A DNA stretch of 64,000 nucleotides from positions 98,322 to 162,321 of the forward strand of contig CALNHX010002972.1 in NCBI GenBank assembly GCA_940337035.1, read 5' to 3'. Position numbers and translations under genes: made by a program. Below are positions 35,198 through 47,759 of this stretch, piece after piece. The notes beneath the pieces are model-generated. The model was not told the DNA's origin and made no database searches. It saw nothing but the letters and a program-made list of their open reading frames with translations. Source of the DNA: Agriotes lineatus (taxonomy: Eukaryota; Arthropoda; Insecta; Coleoptera; Elateridae). Within the stretch, counting starts at the first letter, position 1; each line of letters opens with the position of its first letter.

Positions 35198-37288
35198 CCA
35201 AAAACAATCCTGAACCAGAGCTAATCGAGTTTATTATTATTTAAACGATAATTTTTACAATAAATTGAAAAATACGTTCAAAATCCCGCATCGTTACAAC
35301 ATACCTACAGATGTAAAATAAAAGTGTAACGTACTAAAAAAAATTACAGTATTCTACAAAAATTTGAATTTGTTTTATTTAATTATAATCATCTTCTCCT
35401 AATATTTCTTTATAAAACTGGGCGTAAGCATTTTGTAAATTATTTTATATATTTTTGATTATAATAGATCGAACTGAAAAATGTTCCACTTTTACGGTAT
35501 TTATCAACAAATCAGCCTCTTATATGAATTTTTCGACATTGACTGCAATTTATACTAGAATGAGCATGAAAGGCGAGAAAGTAACGCCTATGCCTTCTGC
35601 CACAAAACATTTTTATTCAGAACAAAAGTGCGACAGCACCCTTTTAGCACAACACACTAGTAGAAGACACGAATAAGCAGATATAAACAATAGCATACGC
35701 TATATTTTGATATATTGTCACATCAATAAGAAAAGTTAAAATACATATATGGACCTACACACTTGAGCCTTAGCAGTGAGAGGCTCTCCCGTCATGCTCT
35801 CACAGAGAGCTTCTAAAGTGTTAGCAGTAATGTTCTTGTACAAGAGGCACTTATTATCAAGTAACACATGTCGCAAGGACTTCATTTTAAAGACAAATGC
35901 ATGCTGGTTATCGTATGCTATTATAAATGGTTAAAGAATAAGTTGCGTTGTAAAATTGTATTTAAAATATTGACGACTTTGTAGCAAATACCATTTGTAT
36001 TTCGGCCATTCAACAGCAAAATTTATTTGTACGAAATACAAAACAGAAACTGTAAGCCAAAACACAGAAAGATACGATTTTTGATATTTCATTTAAGACC
36101 TCATTGAGCTATTTTTAATGTTTACTTTTTGAGAATAAGTGTTTTCTAACAAATTGCAAGCGGTTGTAAGTTAGGGTGAAATTTACAATGGCAAATGTCG
36201 GACATTCGTGCTGGTTTTGTAGACACCTGATACAATTTCCACACATATAGTTCAGGCATTGTAAGACAGATGTTAGGTTGTAACATGGCTAGTTCTGAAT
36301 AACATGCAATAGGCACGAATGGCGAAAAATTTAACTTTGCAGTGCAGTGGCAACAACGAAATTTACAATACGACCTTGTTCAACCACAAGCATCCACATT
36401 TTACAGTCCACGGCAGTTGCTTAGTTGCATCAAATTTAGAAAGCATTTTTCTAGCTATTTCCCTCATATCAAATAGACCAATCGTTTGATGTTCAATTTT
36501 CAAATTTCGACCAATCACGTTAAGAACTAAAGCCGAAAAAACACGCAAAAGTCCCTTGGGATTAATTAACTGACAATAGCCCCGCCCCGTACGAATACAT
36601 TTCCATAGTCACCATTGGAAAAAATGAAACTTTGTATCTGTGTAAAAAGTTTTTCATTTGCATTAATGAAATATTTGTAACAGCATCAGCAACATCCGAA
36701 ATGGTCTAGGTAGTTAGGATGGATACCTGGCACTTAATCGGAGTTAAATTTATCAGATTTCTACAACTTTTCAAGTTTTTTCATTTTTTATATTTGTATT
36801 TGCCCACCTGACAAAACATCTGCCGTCTGTGCATGCATTCGATGCACACGGTACCTTCTCAGCAGAGAAACAAACCCTTAGCTAAGTTATATAGCTGAGG
36901 TAGAAAGTTTTACATTGGAAAACTCTAGTTTGTCCATACTTTTGTAGATGACAGCACTCTGCAACACAATAAGAAGAGAGGAACAATTGGGGGTTGTTCT
37001 TTATTTGCAACGCCAGCCTTAAAGTAAACGTCGTTGAAAATTTAGAAGCGAGTGATAAAAACGCAAGCATGCAGGGTACATCCGGATTGCGTAACAGCAT
37101 GTGGGGTACAGTGCTGCAAACTCCCCCTCTCACCCCTTGCTTGGTGTCCCATTGCTTCATTTCGGCTGCACCGGTTCCTGGTTGCTGCGCTCTATGACTG
37201 GCCGTGACGCCGAGATATGGTATACGTACACAGAAAACTTTCTTGAAAAATGTACTGCAATGTCAGGAAGTAGGTCGTATTGCCTACA
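35198..37288. other. AT-rich intergenic stretch, nothing recognised
   Basis: Short open frames (for example 35455-35676 and 36548-36363) match no family I know, and neither has convincing splice context. No terminal repeats, SINE boxes or satellite structure were apparent. Confidence 0.4.
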
Positions 37289-37290
37289 TA

Positions 37291-37852
37291 TACCTGGTTT
37301 GACATAAAGTATTTGCCTATGTGTGTTTCTAATAACCTTTATTGTATATTAGAGAACAAAATAACTATTCCGTAATCAAGCAGAAGAAAGATTGGAGAAT
37401 TTTTTAACTCAGTTGCGAAACAGAACATCCTTAATGTATGCGCCATCTTTCACCATACATTTTTAACCTTTGTTTGCCAATTTTCCAACTAAGATCTTTA
37501 TGATGTATTTTAATGTTATCTCGAGCAGGCTTCAGATATTATTGATAGTTGTCAAAGTGAATCTCTGGTCTATATCAGAACGTATTGCCTTTGTTGATTT
37601 TTTTTACAATAACCGAGTCACTGGCTCGAATAAAACGTTTATTCAAGCAATGGTTCAATAATCGTAGTAAAACGGGTATAGAAACGCATGGTGAAAATGG
37701 TGATCAGCTTAAAGATTTTGTATTCAATACCTAGGACAAACAAATCGCCCATCTTTCATGTATATGATGATGTAATTGTTATTTTGTTCGTTAATATACA
37801 ATAAAAGTTATTAGAAGAACAAATAGAACTATACTTTGTGCCGGACCCTGTA
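37291..37852. mobile_element. Non-autonomous Tc1/mariner-like MITE, 562 bp
   Basis: The left end begins TACCTGGTTTGACATAAAGT and the right end, reverse-complemented, TACAGGGTCCGGCACAAAGT. The similarity continues about 75 bases inward, including TTTATTGTATATTA and GAACAAAATAAC. TA dinucleotides flank both ends (37289-37290, 37853-37854). There is no transposase. The long, diverged inverted repeats mark an old element. Confidence 0.7.
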
Positions 37853-37854
37853 TA

Positions 37855-39590
37855 TTAACAACACTTACCAACTTACGTGCTGTAAATGTTAGTTTAATAT
37901 AAATAATACATTATATCTTATAGATAATCTTTAAAAACTTTGTTTCGCTGACCTAATAGCTTATTTGAAAAATATGAACGGTTAAAGGTTGGCCACAAAT
38001 TATTAAGAGGTCTGTATTTCAGAAAAGTCTATATCTTTCAGATGATCTTCTATACCGGCCGGTATGAGTAAATGAAGGGCACTTAGAAATGATGTAGATG
38101 TAAATAAAGATCAATTCACTTCTTAACTAAGTAACATTAATATTCGCCTTTTCTTCCAGAATCATCATAATACTTCGTTATTATTTTTCTTTCTATTTAT
38201 TACCACGACAACTACAAAAAACCGTCAGTAGTATATATTTAATTTTAACATTTTCAAACTAGGACAAAATTATATATTACACATAAAAAAACCAAAAAAA
38301 TAACTCAACATTCCGAGGGCTATGATATTGAGCGAGCAACGAAATGTCATGCTAATTATTTCTGATTTGCAACGGGTACAGTTTTACTAAGAGTAATTTT
38401 AGGACACCTAGTGTAGTGCAAACAGAGGCAAAACATTCAATCCCATCTGAGACAAGGAACAATTCTACTACTCTACCTAACTGCCATTTTAAAAGAGGGT
38501 TACTCTTGTTCTTGATAAAGACCATAGAGCCAACCAGTAAATTTGATTCTATGCTTATTTTCCACTTATGTCGTCGTTATAACATGTATAAGTACTCAAT
38601 ATGCCATTGCTTCCAAAAGTCTCCATGCACCCATTGCAGTAGCTGCCATCGACTAAGTCTATTCAATGGTACATGTGAAAATTCAACATCGATAAAGATT
38701 GTAATGTCAAAAGATGACCAGGACTACATCTATAAGTATTTTTGTAACAATTTAAAGCAAATTTCATTAACTTTGAAACTAATACAGCCTCACACAATTC
38801 AAGGAGGGTAAGCGAGCCTACTTTTGATAGCGCGACCCATGACTTGGCACAAAATCAACGAAGAATCGATACTACCGTCTGGAACTATTTTTCTAAAATG
38901 AATACAAGCACCAAATCCTTTAAGACTCGCGTCCGCGAACCATGCATTTCTAGAGTGTATACAGAACAAGCATTTAAAAACCGAAGAATTTTTAAACGAG
39001 AAAGGTTTGGTAAGTCTATTCTAAACTAAAGCCAGAAAACGATAATGCCATTCGGTGGTTTTGAGCTCTAATCTTAATCTACTTTTTTAAGTAGTATAAT
39101 ATATGGGAAAGCAGTTGATGAAATGGAAACGAAACTTGAGTGACGAGCATTATACTAGCAAAATGTCGAAAAGTACACCTAAACTTCAAGACACTCTAAT
39201 CAATTAGCATAACTCTATACATTTTTGAAAGAAATTTTTCTCTCTACAACTTTCTCTCGAACAAGTTTTCTGAGAAATGGAAAAGCAAAGAGTTAGAAGA
39301 GAAAGGTTGACGAAATACCTGAACCGCTACCACTTTTTTTGACAAATTTTCATATTCAACTGCGCATATATCGAAAACGGTAACACTTAATAAAAACATG
39401 GATATAGCATTTGGAAGGGAATTTTATCAGCTTTAATTGTAAAAAGTATAACATTTTTTGTGTGACACACCATTTTCGAGATAAACGCCGAAAACTAAAA
39501 AAAGTGACATTTGGTTTAATGCGAGATGAAAACCTAATTTGACTGGACTACTAGACAGTATCGCGGACTACTTTGAATTCAAAAGTTTAG
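37855..39590. other. AT-rich stretch, no recognised feature
   Basis: Open frames at 38416-38811 and 38844-39029 are uninterrupted but show no recognised motif. The sequence near 39280-39500 (CGAAAACGGTAACACTTAAT and similar) has the look of a degraded transposon subterminal region. No gag of the adjoining gypsy element was found here. Confidence 0.35.
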
Positions 39591-40016
39591 ATGATAATAA
39601 AACTTTTTAGACAACAGCCTAGGAAACATCGAATATTCTCTTACCTAACTCAAATAAAGAAACTCCTTATCGATACCGGTAGTTCAAAAACCATTTTAAA
39701 CCCTAATTTCGCTTATAAAAATTTCCCCGAATCCATTTATGAATTTCCATTTGAAATCAGAACTAGTCATGAAATTACTGTACACCAATATGTAGCTGAT
39801 GTGCTGATGCCTGCATTAGTTAATGAAGAAGGCACCCATCAGGTCTACCTTTTTGATTTTCACCCGTCATATATAGATCTTATTGGATGTGACTTATTGT
39901 TTCTATTACTCTCCAATATCGACTATAACTGGCAACACATCCAAACTGAAAATATTGTACCCTTTCTACTACAACAAAAAAAGAAAGAGAAAAACATAAT
40001 TACTGCAATTTCATGA
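39591..40016 (+). pseudogene. Gypsy-type protease fragment
   Basis: A 141-codon frame contains LLIDTGSSKTIL, the aspartic protease active-site motif (DTGS) with the expected hydrophobic lead, and ends in a LIGCDLL block resembling the ILGxDLL flap-side motif of retropepsins. No gag is recognisable upstream and the frame stops before the reverse transcriptase. Divergent, but the DTGS signature in front of RT motifs makes the call fairly safe. Confidence 0.75.
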
Positions 40017-40429
40017 AATCGGCAAGTCGAGCTACAATAAGCCAAATAACTGTAGAACCCCGATCATAACAATTTATTAAACTCTCAGCAGTATGTAAAA
40101 ACAGAATTAGAGTAGCACCTAAAATAAAGATTACAAATCAGTCAATAATGCCTTCAGAAGTAGTTCGACTTCACAACAATTATTTTATGACATCCATTAG
40201 TAACCTATCAAACGACCCACAAACAATAACTGTATATCAACCCCCTTTAATTGACGATTATACCGCACCCGAAAAAAATTAATTGAAATTAATAACTATA
40301 ATTTCAATTATGATCAAAATTTAAACCAACAAAACGTTCAAAATAGACAAAAACTTTTAGACAACGTCAGAAATAATCTCCGAATAGATCATCTTAACCA
40401 CGAAGAAAAATCACTATTTACAAACCTGT

Positions 40430-41133
40430 GTCATGAATATAAAGACGTTTTCTATCACCCATAAATTCCTTTATCCTCTACGAACCTAACCAAACACCAT
40501 ATTCGTACTAAAAACAGACGAGCACATATGTCTGAAAATGTATAGATACCCTCATTGCCATAGAGAAGAGATTCGAGCTCAAATTATTGAACCTTCAGAA
40601 AGCCTTTACAACTTTCCTATATGGATGGTCTAAAACAAAATAGACGCATCCGGTAAACGCAAATTGAGATTGGTTATCGACTATAGAAAACTAAACCAAA
40701 AACACAATAGAAGACAAATTTCCAATCCCAAATATCGGTTATCAGTTTTAGACCGTTTAGGCAGATAAAACTATTTTACCACTCTGGACTAACCGAGCGG
40801 ATTCCACCAAATAGAAATCGAACCTAAAAACAGAGAAAAATCTGCCTTTTCGACAGAAAAGAAACATTTCCAATTTCGGCGTTTAGCATTCGGTTTCAAA
40901 AACGGAGCGGCGTGGCGGCTTTCCAAAGAATGATAAACACGGCACTAACCGGACTTACCCTTTTATAATCCATGGTATATCGTGACGACGTCATAGTCGT
41001 ATAATATATTGAACTTCTTTGAAAGAACACCTACAAAGAATTAAAAATGTTTTCCAGAGAATAGCAAAATTACCCCTGATCAAAATTTCATCAAATCTTT
41101 CGAACACCTAAAAACAATCTTAACCAATGAACC
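40430..41133 (+). pseudogene. Gypsy reverse transcriptase fragment
   Basis: Read across several frames, this stretch has typical gypsy RT blocks: KLRLVIDYRKLN (about 40660-40690), a SGFHQIEIEP block (about 40795-40830) and a degraded LAFGFKNG segment (about 40885-40910). It closes with FIKSFEHLKTILTNEP (41085-41133), the usual start of the RNase H connection. Stops and frameshifts occur every few dozen codons. The coding line is cut at 41133 by the hAT-3 insertion. Confidence 0.75.
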
Positions 41134-42295
41134 CAAGGGCGTATCCAGGGAGGGGCAAAGGAGGGTGGCTGCCCCCCCTCCAAGGTGGATTAGATTTAAA
41201 ATAAAAAAAAATATAAGGAAATCGAAGAAGAATTTTTAAGCTTTGTAGAGTTTGAAGGACTTAAAGTATTGCCAAAGCTTCTTCTTCTTCCTCTTATTGT
41301 AGGCCAGTGACCTGTTATAACCACAAAGTGGTTCTATGAGCCCTCTTTGCCCTTAGGCCGGGTAGGTGGCTAGCCTTGCCCGTCGAAATTGAGGAAGAGT
41401 TCCCTTATTAGGGGTTAACGACTACCACAGATGTTAGCGTGGTAGCCGGGGAGCGTACGATTTTTAAAATCCATCTATAGTATCTACCGGGAATCGAACC
41501 CGGGCCGGCCGCCTGAGAGGCGAGCATTTGCGCCATTGAAGATTTTATGACAAATTTAAACCTAGACCCTGATAACTGTGTAGGGTTAGGCTTTGACACA
41601 TATTCCACCATATCTGGGAAAGAAAGGGGTGTGCAGGTAGTTTTGAGGCAGAAGTACAAAAAAGCCTTGTACCTCTATTGCTCCTAGCACAAGCTAAACC
41701 TTGTCATGAAAGACTTTAACGTTATCCCAGAAATTCGAAACTGCGTTGGAATTATCAAGGAGATAATCATATTTTTTGCGAGTAAACCAAGATGGTCAGA
41801 GAAGTACAAGACCGTCCGTGTTTTTAAGAATCACTTCGTTAATATTGTTGATGCATTAGAAACATTAGCCAAAGAGAAAAATGCAGCAATAAGACAAAAT
41901 GCATATCAATTGCATGCAGCGGCGTGCAGATCTTCATTTGTTGTGTCAGTCGTATTAATTGCGAAGTATTCCGCTATACTGGAACTAGTAGCAAATACAC
42001 TTCAATTGAAGATATTTAACATAGTCAAAGGCAACCAGCACATTCAAACTATTCTCAACATGCTAAGAGATCATCGCAAAGATACGGAGAACGTCACAGC
42101 TGACGTTTTGAAAGTAGCAGGTGACATGTTGATATAACCGCCACTCGCGTTGCTGGCCGACAAAAGCATAGAAGCAACCTTCCAGACGAAAATCCATCCG
42201 AATTTTGGAGAAGGCCTCTAATAATTCCTTACTTGGATTCCATCATATCATTTGTAGAAGTCAGATTTTCTGCAGACAAATCGCAGTCGAGTTTC
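41134..42295 (+). pseudogene. hAT fragment (hAT-3, ZMYM/TTF class) inserted in the gypsy remnant
   Basis: It opens with CAAGGGCGTATCCAGG and a G/C-run subterminal region typical of hAT ends. A plus-strand frame then shows VEFEGLKVLPK, (SINE), NLNLDPDNCVG, ISGKERGVQ, an in-frame TAG, HKLNLVMKD, PEIRNCVGIIKEI and, after 42137, PYLDSIISFVEVRFSAD. This order matches the central transposase region of the class. The largest open part is 41706-42137. No right terminus was found, so the element is 3'-truncated, together with loss of gypsy sequence. Confidence 0.75.
41279..41535 (-). repeat. tRNA-derived SINE inserted in hAT-3
   Basis: On the minus strand, TGGCGCAAATG (A-box region) is followed by GGGTTCGATTCCCGG (B box), a 150-bp body and a GAAGAAGAAGAAG tail at 41279-41293. 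With it set aside, the hAT coding line resumes in the flank. The target duplication is not clear. Confidence 0.75.
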
Positions 42296-42599
42296 GCCTC
42301 TGACGTGGTTCACACGTTGAGTTACCGTGCTCTTTTGCTTTTTTCCTCCTGATGAAGCCCCTTACGAAAGTGGGCGAAATTTTGAGTTCTTCTATCTCAC
42401 TCATGACACGGTCCAATCCCGGAAGTCGTTTGTTACTGAATGACAATGGCCGTGAAAGCCTCAAAAATCATCTTGATAGCTATTCATAATCTCACTAATA
42501 AACACTATGAGACAGCTTATGCCATTTTTTACTACGATAATCAAATACTAATCTTAAAACAATATTACAAAAAACCAATCAACTAATTAATCAGTTATA

Positions 42600-42792
42600 C
42601 CCGACAATTAAAATTCACAAAAGAAGTATAATTGACGGACTAGGTAGCATAATTAAATTTGTAACAAGTAATTTAGATGCCAAAGACAGACAAAGAAACA
42701 AACAATTAATTGACAATTTATTTCGAAGTTCCGAGAAACAAAAAACAATCCTACTGGAACAAACCCAAATTCTTAATAACTCTATGAATTAA
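42600..42792 (+). pseudogene. Errantivirus-like envelope fragment (5' part)
   Basis: A frame beginning with a basic residue followed by a glycine-containing hydrophobic stretch (IIDGLGSIIKFV) and then a polar, coiled-coil-prone region fits the part after the cleavage site in errantivirus envelope proteins. It ends in a stop at 42792, just before the inserted retrotransposon. The fragment is short and carries no complete domain. The identity is inferred from motif shape and from position downstream of gypsy pol. Confidence 0.55.
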
Positions 42793-42874
42793 TTTTCTCA
42801 GACAAGATCAGGGTGAAGTCAATCTCACAATAAAATGTATTCTTGGCCTTCCAAAAATTGTCTCAAATGAAAGT

Positions 42875-45743
42875 AAACAAAAAAAAACACCATTAACCCC
42901 ATTACTACTCTACTACCAAAACGTCGGAGGCATTCGCACTAAACTAGATAACCTCAACAATGTGGCTTGTGATAGTTATGATATTATTGTACTGGTAGAA
43001 AGCTGGCTATCAGATGCAATTAATGACTCCGAACTCAATCTAACTAATTATACTGTGTTTCGTATGGATTGCAATAACCTTACAAGCACGAAATCAGGAG
43101 GAGGTGGCATAGTTATAGCCATAAGAAGTAATTTAGAAGGTAGTCTTATAAAAATAAATAAAGTCAGCATAGAACAGCTATTCGTACTTTGCAAATACGG
43201 GAATGAAGCGTTTATTATAGGTGGAGTATATATACCATCACAATCAAATGCTGCAACTTACTCGCTCCACTGTGATTCAATCGAAGGAATATTTCAATAT
43301 TAACCTTCCCATAAACTACTAATCATTGATGACTACAACCTCCCAGAAGCCACCTGGTCAAACGACGAATATGGCATCAATGTAACATGTCCTCAAGGTT
43401 GATCCGCTATGGTTCTAGGTCAGTGCTTTGGATTCTTTCAAATGTGTCAAGTTAATGCCATTCCTAATAATAGAAATGTCTTCTTAGACCTAGCTTTTAG
43501 TAACTTTAAGATTATTGATATTTCGAACTCAGCTGATCCTATTTTTCCAAATAGTCAGCACCACTTGGCGTTTTTGTCGTGGATAACAGTGATCATAACA
43601 ACAATAATAACTTGAGGTTAGATGAATAGTATTATGATTTTAGAAACACTAATTATGAGGCGCTTAATAATTATCTAAATACTGTTCAATGGAATACTGT
43701 CCTTAATGGTACCGATCTTGATCAAGTAATTCGTGAATTTTATGACATAGGTATAGCCCTATTTACTCCACTCAAGCGCTTCAAATCATCCACTTTTCCG
43801 AAATATTTTAATACAGAATTAAAAAAGTTAGTATTAGAAAAAAAGGTAGCCCACAAACTTTATGTAACTACCAAAAATGATGCTGATTATTTGCTATTTG
43901 CAAATCTAAGATCAAGGTGTAAAGTATTGTCGAAGTTGTGTTACAACAACTATATTAACAAAGTAGACGATTCTCTGAAAGCCGATCCTAGAATGTTTTG
44001 GAAATTTGTAAATAGTAAGTAATCTTTACCAAGTAGTTTACCTAAGAGTATGTTTCTTGATGACGTCACTAGTTCAAACGGAGAATATATTGTTAATCTT
44101 TTTGCAGACCATTTTGCTACAGTCTATTCTAATCATCATGCATCCAATCGTCCTGTGGCACATAATGTGGCTAACAACATTCATATATCATGTGCTAAGC
44201 TGTCAATTACTAATGTTTATAATAAAATTGCACATCTACCGAATAGACCCACTATGGGACCTGATGGTATTCCCAATATATTACTTATAAAATGTATACA
44301 TTCATTAACGGTGCCTTTAACGATTCTATTTAATAATTCATTGAAGTTTGGTGTATTTCCTACCATGTGGAAAGATACTTATATTATGCCAATTTTTAAG
44401 TCAGGTGAAAGAGAGAATGTAAGGAACTATCGCAGTGTATGTATCCAGTCCTCCATCCCCAAACTATTTGACAGTCTAGTGTACGACCAGCTAAGCTGGT
44501 CTTGCAAAGGTTTAATAATTAATGAACAGCATGGTTTTAGCCGTGGTAGATCTACAGTAACCAACTTACTACTTTATCAGAACTCTATATCGGACGCCTT
44601 GGAGAATTTGTGTCAAATGGATTCTGTTTACACAGAATTTTCCAAGGCGTTCGATAGGGTTAATCATGAAATCCTAACTGAAAAACTGAGTCTGCTAGGC
44701 TTTGATGAGGGACTAATACACTGGATTCAAAGTTTTCCCAGCTGTCGCAAACAAAAAGTTAAGTTTGGCAATTATTTCTCTAAAGAAATTGCAGTATTAT
44801 CAGGCGTCCCACAAGGATCCCACTGTGCTCCCTTTTTATTTAATCTATTCGTCAATGATATCAGTCATGTTATAAATCACTGTAGTTTTCTGCTATTTGC
44901 AGATGACCTTAAGTTGTATAAAAAAATAATATCCTATGCTGATTCAGCCTTAGTTCAGGATGATCTCAACAATTTGATGGATTGGTGTAACGAGAACCTC
45001 CTCTATTAAATACTGACAAGTGTTACACGATAAGCTTTTATAAAATTAATAAAAAAATTTATACCTCTTATTTTATTGGTAACAGTGCACTTAAATCTGT
45101 TGATTCTATTAAAGATTTGGGAGTGATCTTTGATAATCAGTTGAACTTCACCGAACATTTAAACACTCTTTCCATTAAGTCGTCAAAGCTACTTGGCTTC
45201 GTATTAAGGAACTGTAAAGAATTGTCTGTACCATCTATTAAATGTGTTTGTTGTGCCTTGGTTCGTTCACAGCTTGAATATGCTTCAATGATATGGTCTG
45301 CACAGTATCAGATTCATATTAATACTCTTGAAAATGTTCAGAAAAGATTTTTAAGATTTTGTGCCTTTAAAGTAGGTAATCCTATAATTGACCAAACTAT
45401 GAAGTAATTCGAGCTGAAGTTTGTTTAACATCATTAGAACATCGTAGAATGATATCAGATTTATGTTTCATGTATAAATTAATTAACTCTTATATTGATT
45501 GTCCTGATCTACTTGCCTTAATTAGTTTTAAAGTTCCAAACCGTGTCTTAAAGGAAAACAAATTATTTTATGTTAAATTTCATCACTAATTATGGCAGAC
45601 ATTCACCCATTGACCGGTCTCTGGAAGTGATTAATAGAAATAATTTAGATTTGTTTAAGGGCTCTTTAAACCTATTCAAATATAACTTAAAATTACTTTT
45701 TCGCCTCGCTCTATAGAAAATGATCTTTTTCTCCCTAATTTGA
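42875..45743 (+). pseudogene. CR1/jockey-like non-LTR retrotransposon ORF2 remnant
   Basis: The apurinic-endonuclease region opens with YYQNVGGIRTKLDNL, VESWLSDAI and GGGGIVIAIR (42905-43303). A break follows, then RTxVFLDLxF-type residues near 43470-43500. The RT frame (44050-45009) has GPDGIPN, FKSGERENVRNYR, YTEFSKAFDRVNH (the usual YTDFSKAFD with D changed to E), GVPQGSHCAPFLF and the FADDLK catalytic box. A thumb fragment with ALVRSQLEYASMIW is at 45117-45407. Frameshifts and stops separate the parts. The clade (CR1, L2 or jockey) is uncertain. It inserted into the gypsy envelope and was itself hit at 45743. Confidence 0.85.
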
Positions 45744-46876
45744 GGGAGCAAAGGATGCCTTTACCTCACACGGGAGGTAAAGTAAACAAAAATTCCCACG
45801 GGAGGTAAAGTAATTTCCATAGAAACTGTAGCTGTTAATGATTAAATTTAATAAATTAAAATTGACAGTAAATTTCAAAAATGTCAAATTGCATTTGAAA
45901 AAACTTTATTTCACAGTATTTTAAGAATGTTTCTCCTGTAATTGATTCGAGGCTTGCACTTTACTTGCAATTGACTCAAGCCACATAAATTTCAGCGACA
46001 GACGTGGACTTCCATCCGCCGTGACGTTTGATGCTTAAAATGTTTGCTCAAGCATCCACTTAAGGTGTAGCTGAATCCTCCTAGACAATAACCAGTAAAA
46101 GAGCTCGCATTTGTTGTTTTCGAATCTAGGATTTGAATAATTAAAATTCCGTCTTTTGCTCCAATATCGCTGATATTCAATTTGGTGAGTTCGTCACACC
46201 GATGGGCACCTGAGATACCTATGACCAGGACAAGCTGTAACGGATAAAAATTATTTTAAAACGGGGCACTCTTGTTTATAACAATTTTGTATTTAATACC
46301 TTCATCAGTAGGTACTCATCTGGAGCTTCCAATAAAAATTAGTTGAGATCTCCTCGCGTGAAAGTTTCTTTGGCCTGTAACTTGCAGCCTGACGGTTAAG
46401 TAATGCAATCAATTTGGATTTTTTATGTCAATATTTTCCTGCACCGCTACTTTTCCTTTGACTTTTCCGGTAACCAATCCAATGTTGCACCATTTGCCTT
46501 TTCTGCAATATCAGAGGGCAAATCTGAATCGTCGTCACCGCTGCTACACATTTTTATAATAGTTTGACATCTACTGCAAACTATGTTTCGTCGGTTTGTT
46601 TGTTTTCACTAGCACTCTATTTTCACTCAGAACAAATCGTTGTTTGTTGATCGCATCACATAGACGACCTGATTAGTAATATACCCAAAATGCCACACGT
46701 ATTTTAATATTCTTTAATTAAAAAAAAAACAGCGAGTCGCATTCTTTAGCGATGCGAAAAAATCATATATATATCATGGGAGCAAAGTGAATTTCCTCCC
46801 TCGTGCAATTACGGCCCTCCGCTTTGCGTCGGGCAGCAAACTTTGCCCGCGGGAGGAAATTATACACTTTGCTCCC
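45744..46876 (-). mobile_element. Tyrosine-recombinase element with inverted ends
   Basis: The left end begins GGGAGCAAAG and the right end closes CTTTGCTCCC; both are flanked by TTGA (45740-45743, 46877-46880). GGGAGGTAAAGT repeats near the left end and GGGAGGAAATT near the right. The only recognised cargo is the minus-strand recombinase remnant. Cryptons, the known tyrosine-recombinase DNA transposons, usually lack such inverted repeats, so this arrangement is unusual. The right end is also one arm of a local hairpin (46770-46887), which leaves its exact border open. Confidence 0.5.
45950..46551 (-). pseudogene. Tyrosine recombinase (Crypton-like) remnant with an intron
   Basis: ATG at 46551 opens an acidic N-terminus (SGDDDSDLPSDIAEKAN) and the KSKEK motif common in arthropod members. 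Further parts are LLNRQAASYRPKKLSREEI and LLEAPDEYLLMK. An intron (46299-46235, GTATTA/TTACAG) joins this to LVLVIGISGAHRCDELTKL, whose Arg is the first catalytic residue position. A deletion removes the middle. TGYCLGG then stands where HxxR is expected (both lost), and KRHGGWKSTSVAEIYV carries the final H/W and Tyr positions. Stops and frameshifts are present and the enzyme is dead. Confidence 0.75.
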
Positions 46877-46887
46877 TTGATATATAA
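46770..46887. repeat. Hairpin of about 118 bp
   Basis: TATATATCATGGGAGCAAAG pairs with CTTTGCTCCCTTGATATATA, and inner AATTTCCTCCC pairs with GGGAGGAAATT. The loop contains GCTTTGCGTCGGGCAGCAAA, itself partly self-complementary. It overlaps the right end of the tyrosine-recombinase element. Confidence 0.7.
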
Positions 46888-47755
46888 ATAGCTATTAAGG
46901 TCACTGGATTGTACTGTTTTATTTGTGATCTAGATGGTTGTGAGTTTATTATATATCTGTGATACACTATGTATATACGTGATAATTAATGTAAGCTGCA
47001 TTCAGCTGTACTGATATAATATGTTGTCTGTTTATAGGTTTGTTTATACTGTGTTGCCAATCATTTAACATTTATCATTGTTATTTTTCATTAATAAAAA
47101 TTGAAGTCTATCAAAAAGGTGCCACTTTTAATTTCATTTATTTTATCCTATTATGTTATTATGACAACAACTCCTTAGCAACGAGTTGCGTTAAGATGCA
47201 TTTAACAGCACTAGTGTTGTAAGAAAAATAACATAACGATACTTTATTAGCATTCAATCACATGTTGATAGCACTAAAGTGTATTGTCAGTTTATGTCAA
47301 ATTCAATGTTAGTAGGTTACGTTTTGTTTGTTATTTGACACAAACTGACGCAAAACTTAACCTGAAAGTCTCAAATTTAACATAACCTGACAGTGCTACC
47401 AACAATACAGTATTGAGTTTTTATCTTACTAGTGATACTCACTCGCTGTTGTAAGTGTCATTAATAACCATTTTTCCTATTTTTTAAAAAGATTAGTATT
47501 TTAGGATAAAATAAACCGTGTTACGATATACGTAACGCTATCTGCTTTTTTACATTACTCGAGAATTTTAAAGAACTCGCTCCTAGCGTCGCTCGTTCAT
47601 TCAAACTATTCTCTCGTAATGTTAAAAGCTTGATAAAGTTACTTGAATCGTAAATTACGATTACAAAATACCGCTGGTCAAAAACATAGAGTAACAACTC
47701 ATGCAACTAATTCCATTTCCTGAGTTCATAGATAAAATATTATTCCAAATGACAG
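46888..47755. other. Retrotransposon 3' region and small inverted repeats
   Basis: 46880-47120 is probably the 3' UTR of the CR1/jockey-like element resuming after the nested insertion. An inverted repeat GTCAGTTTATGTCAAAT / ATTTGACACAAACTGAC (47287-47351) may be a small MITE. The rest to 47755 shows nothing recognisable. Confidence 0.4.
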
Positions 47756-47759
47756 TACC

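Noticed and set aside
36363..36548. Possible hAT-like fragment on the minus strand
   Set aside because: The resemblance is only to general hydrophobic pattern; no zinc finger, catalytic or dimerisation motif and no terminal repeats nearby.
38416..39029. Two adjacent open frames upstream of the gypsy protease, possibly gag
   Set aside because: No gag-type zinc knuckle or capsid motif visible, and stops separate them from the protease frame.
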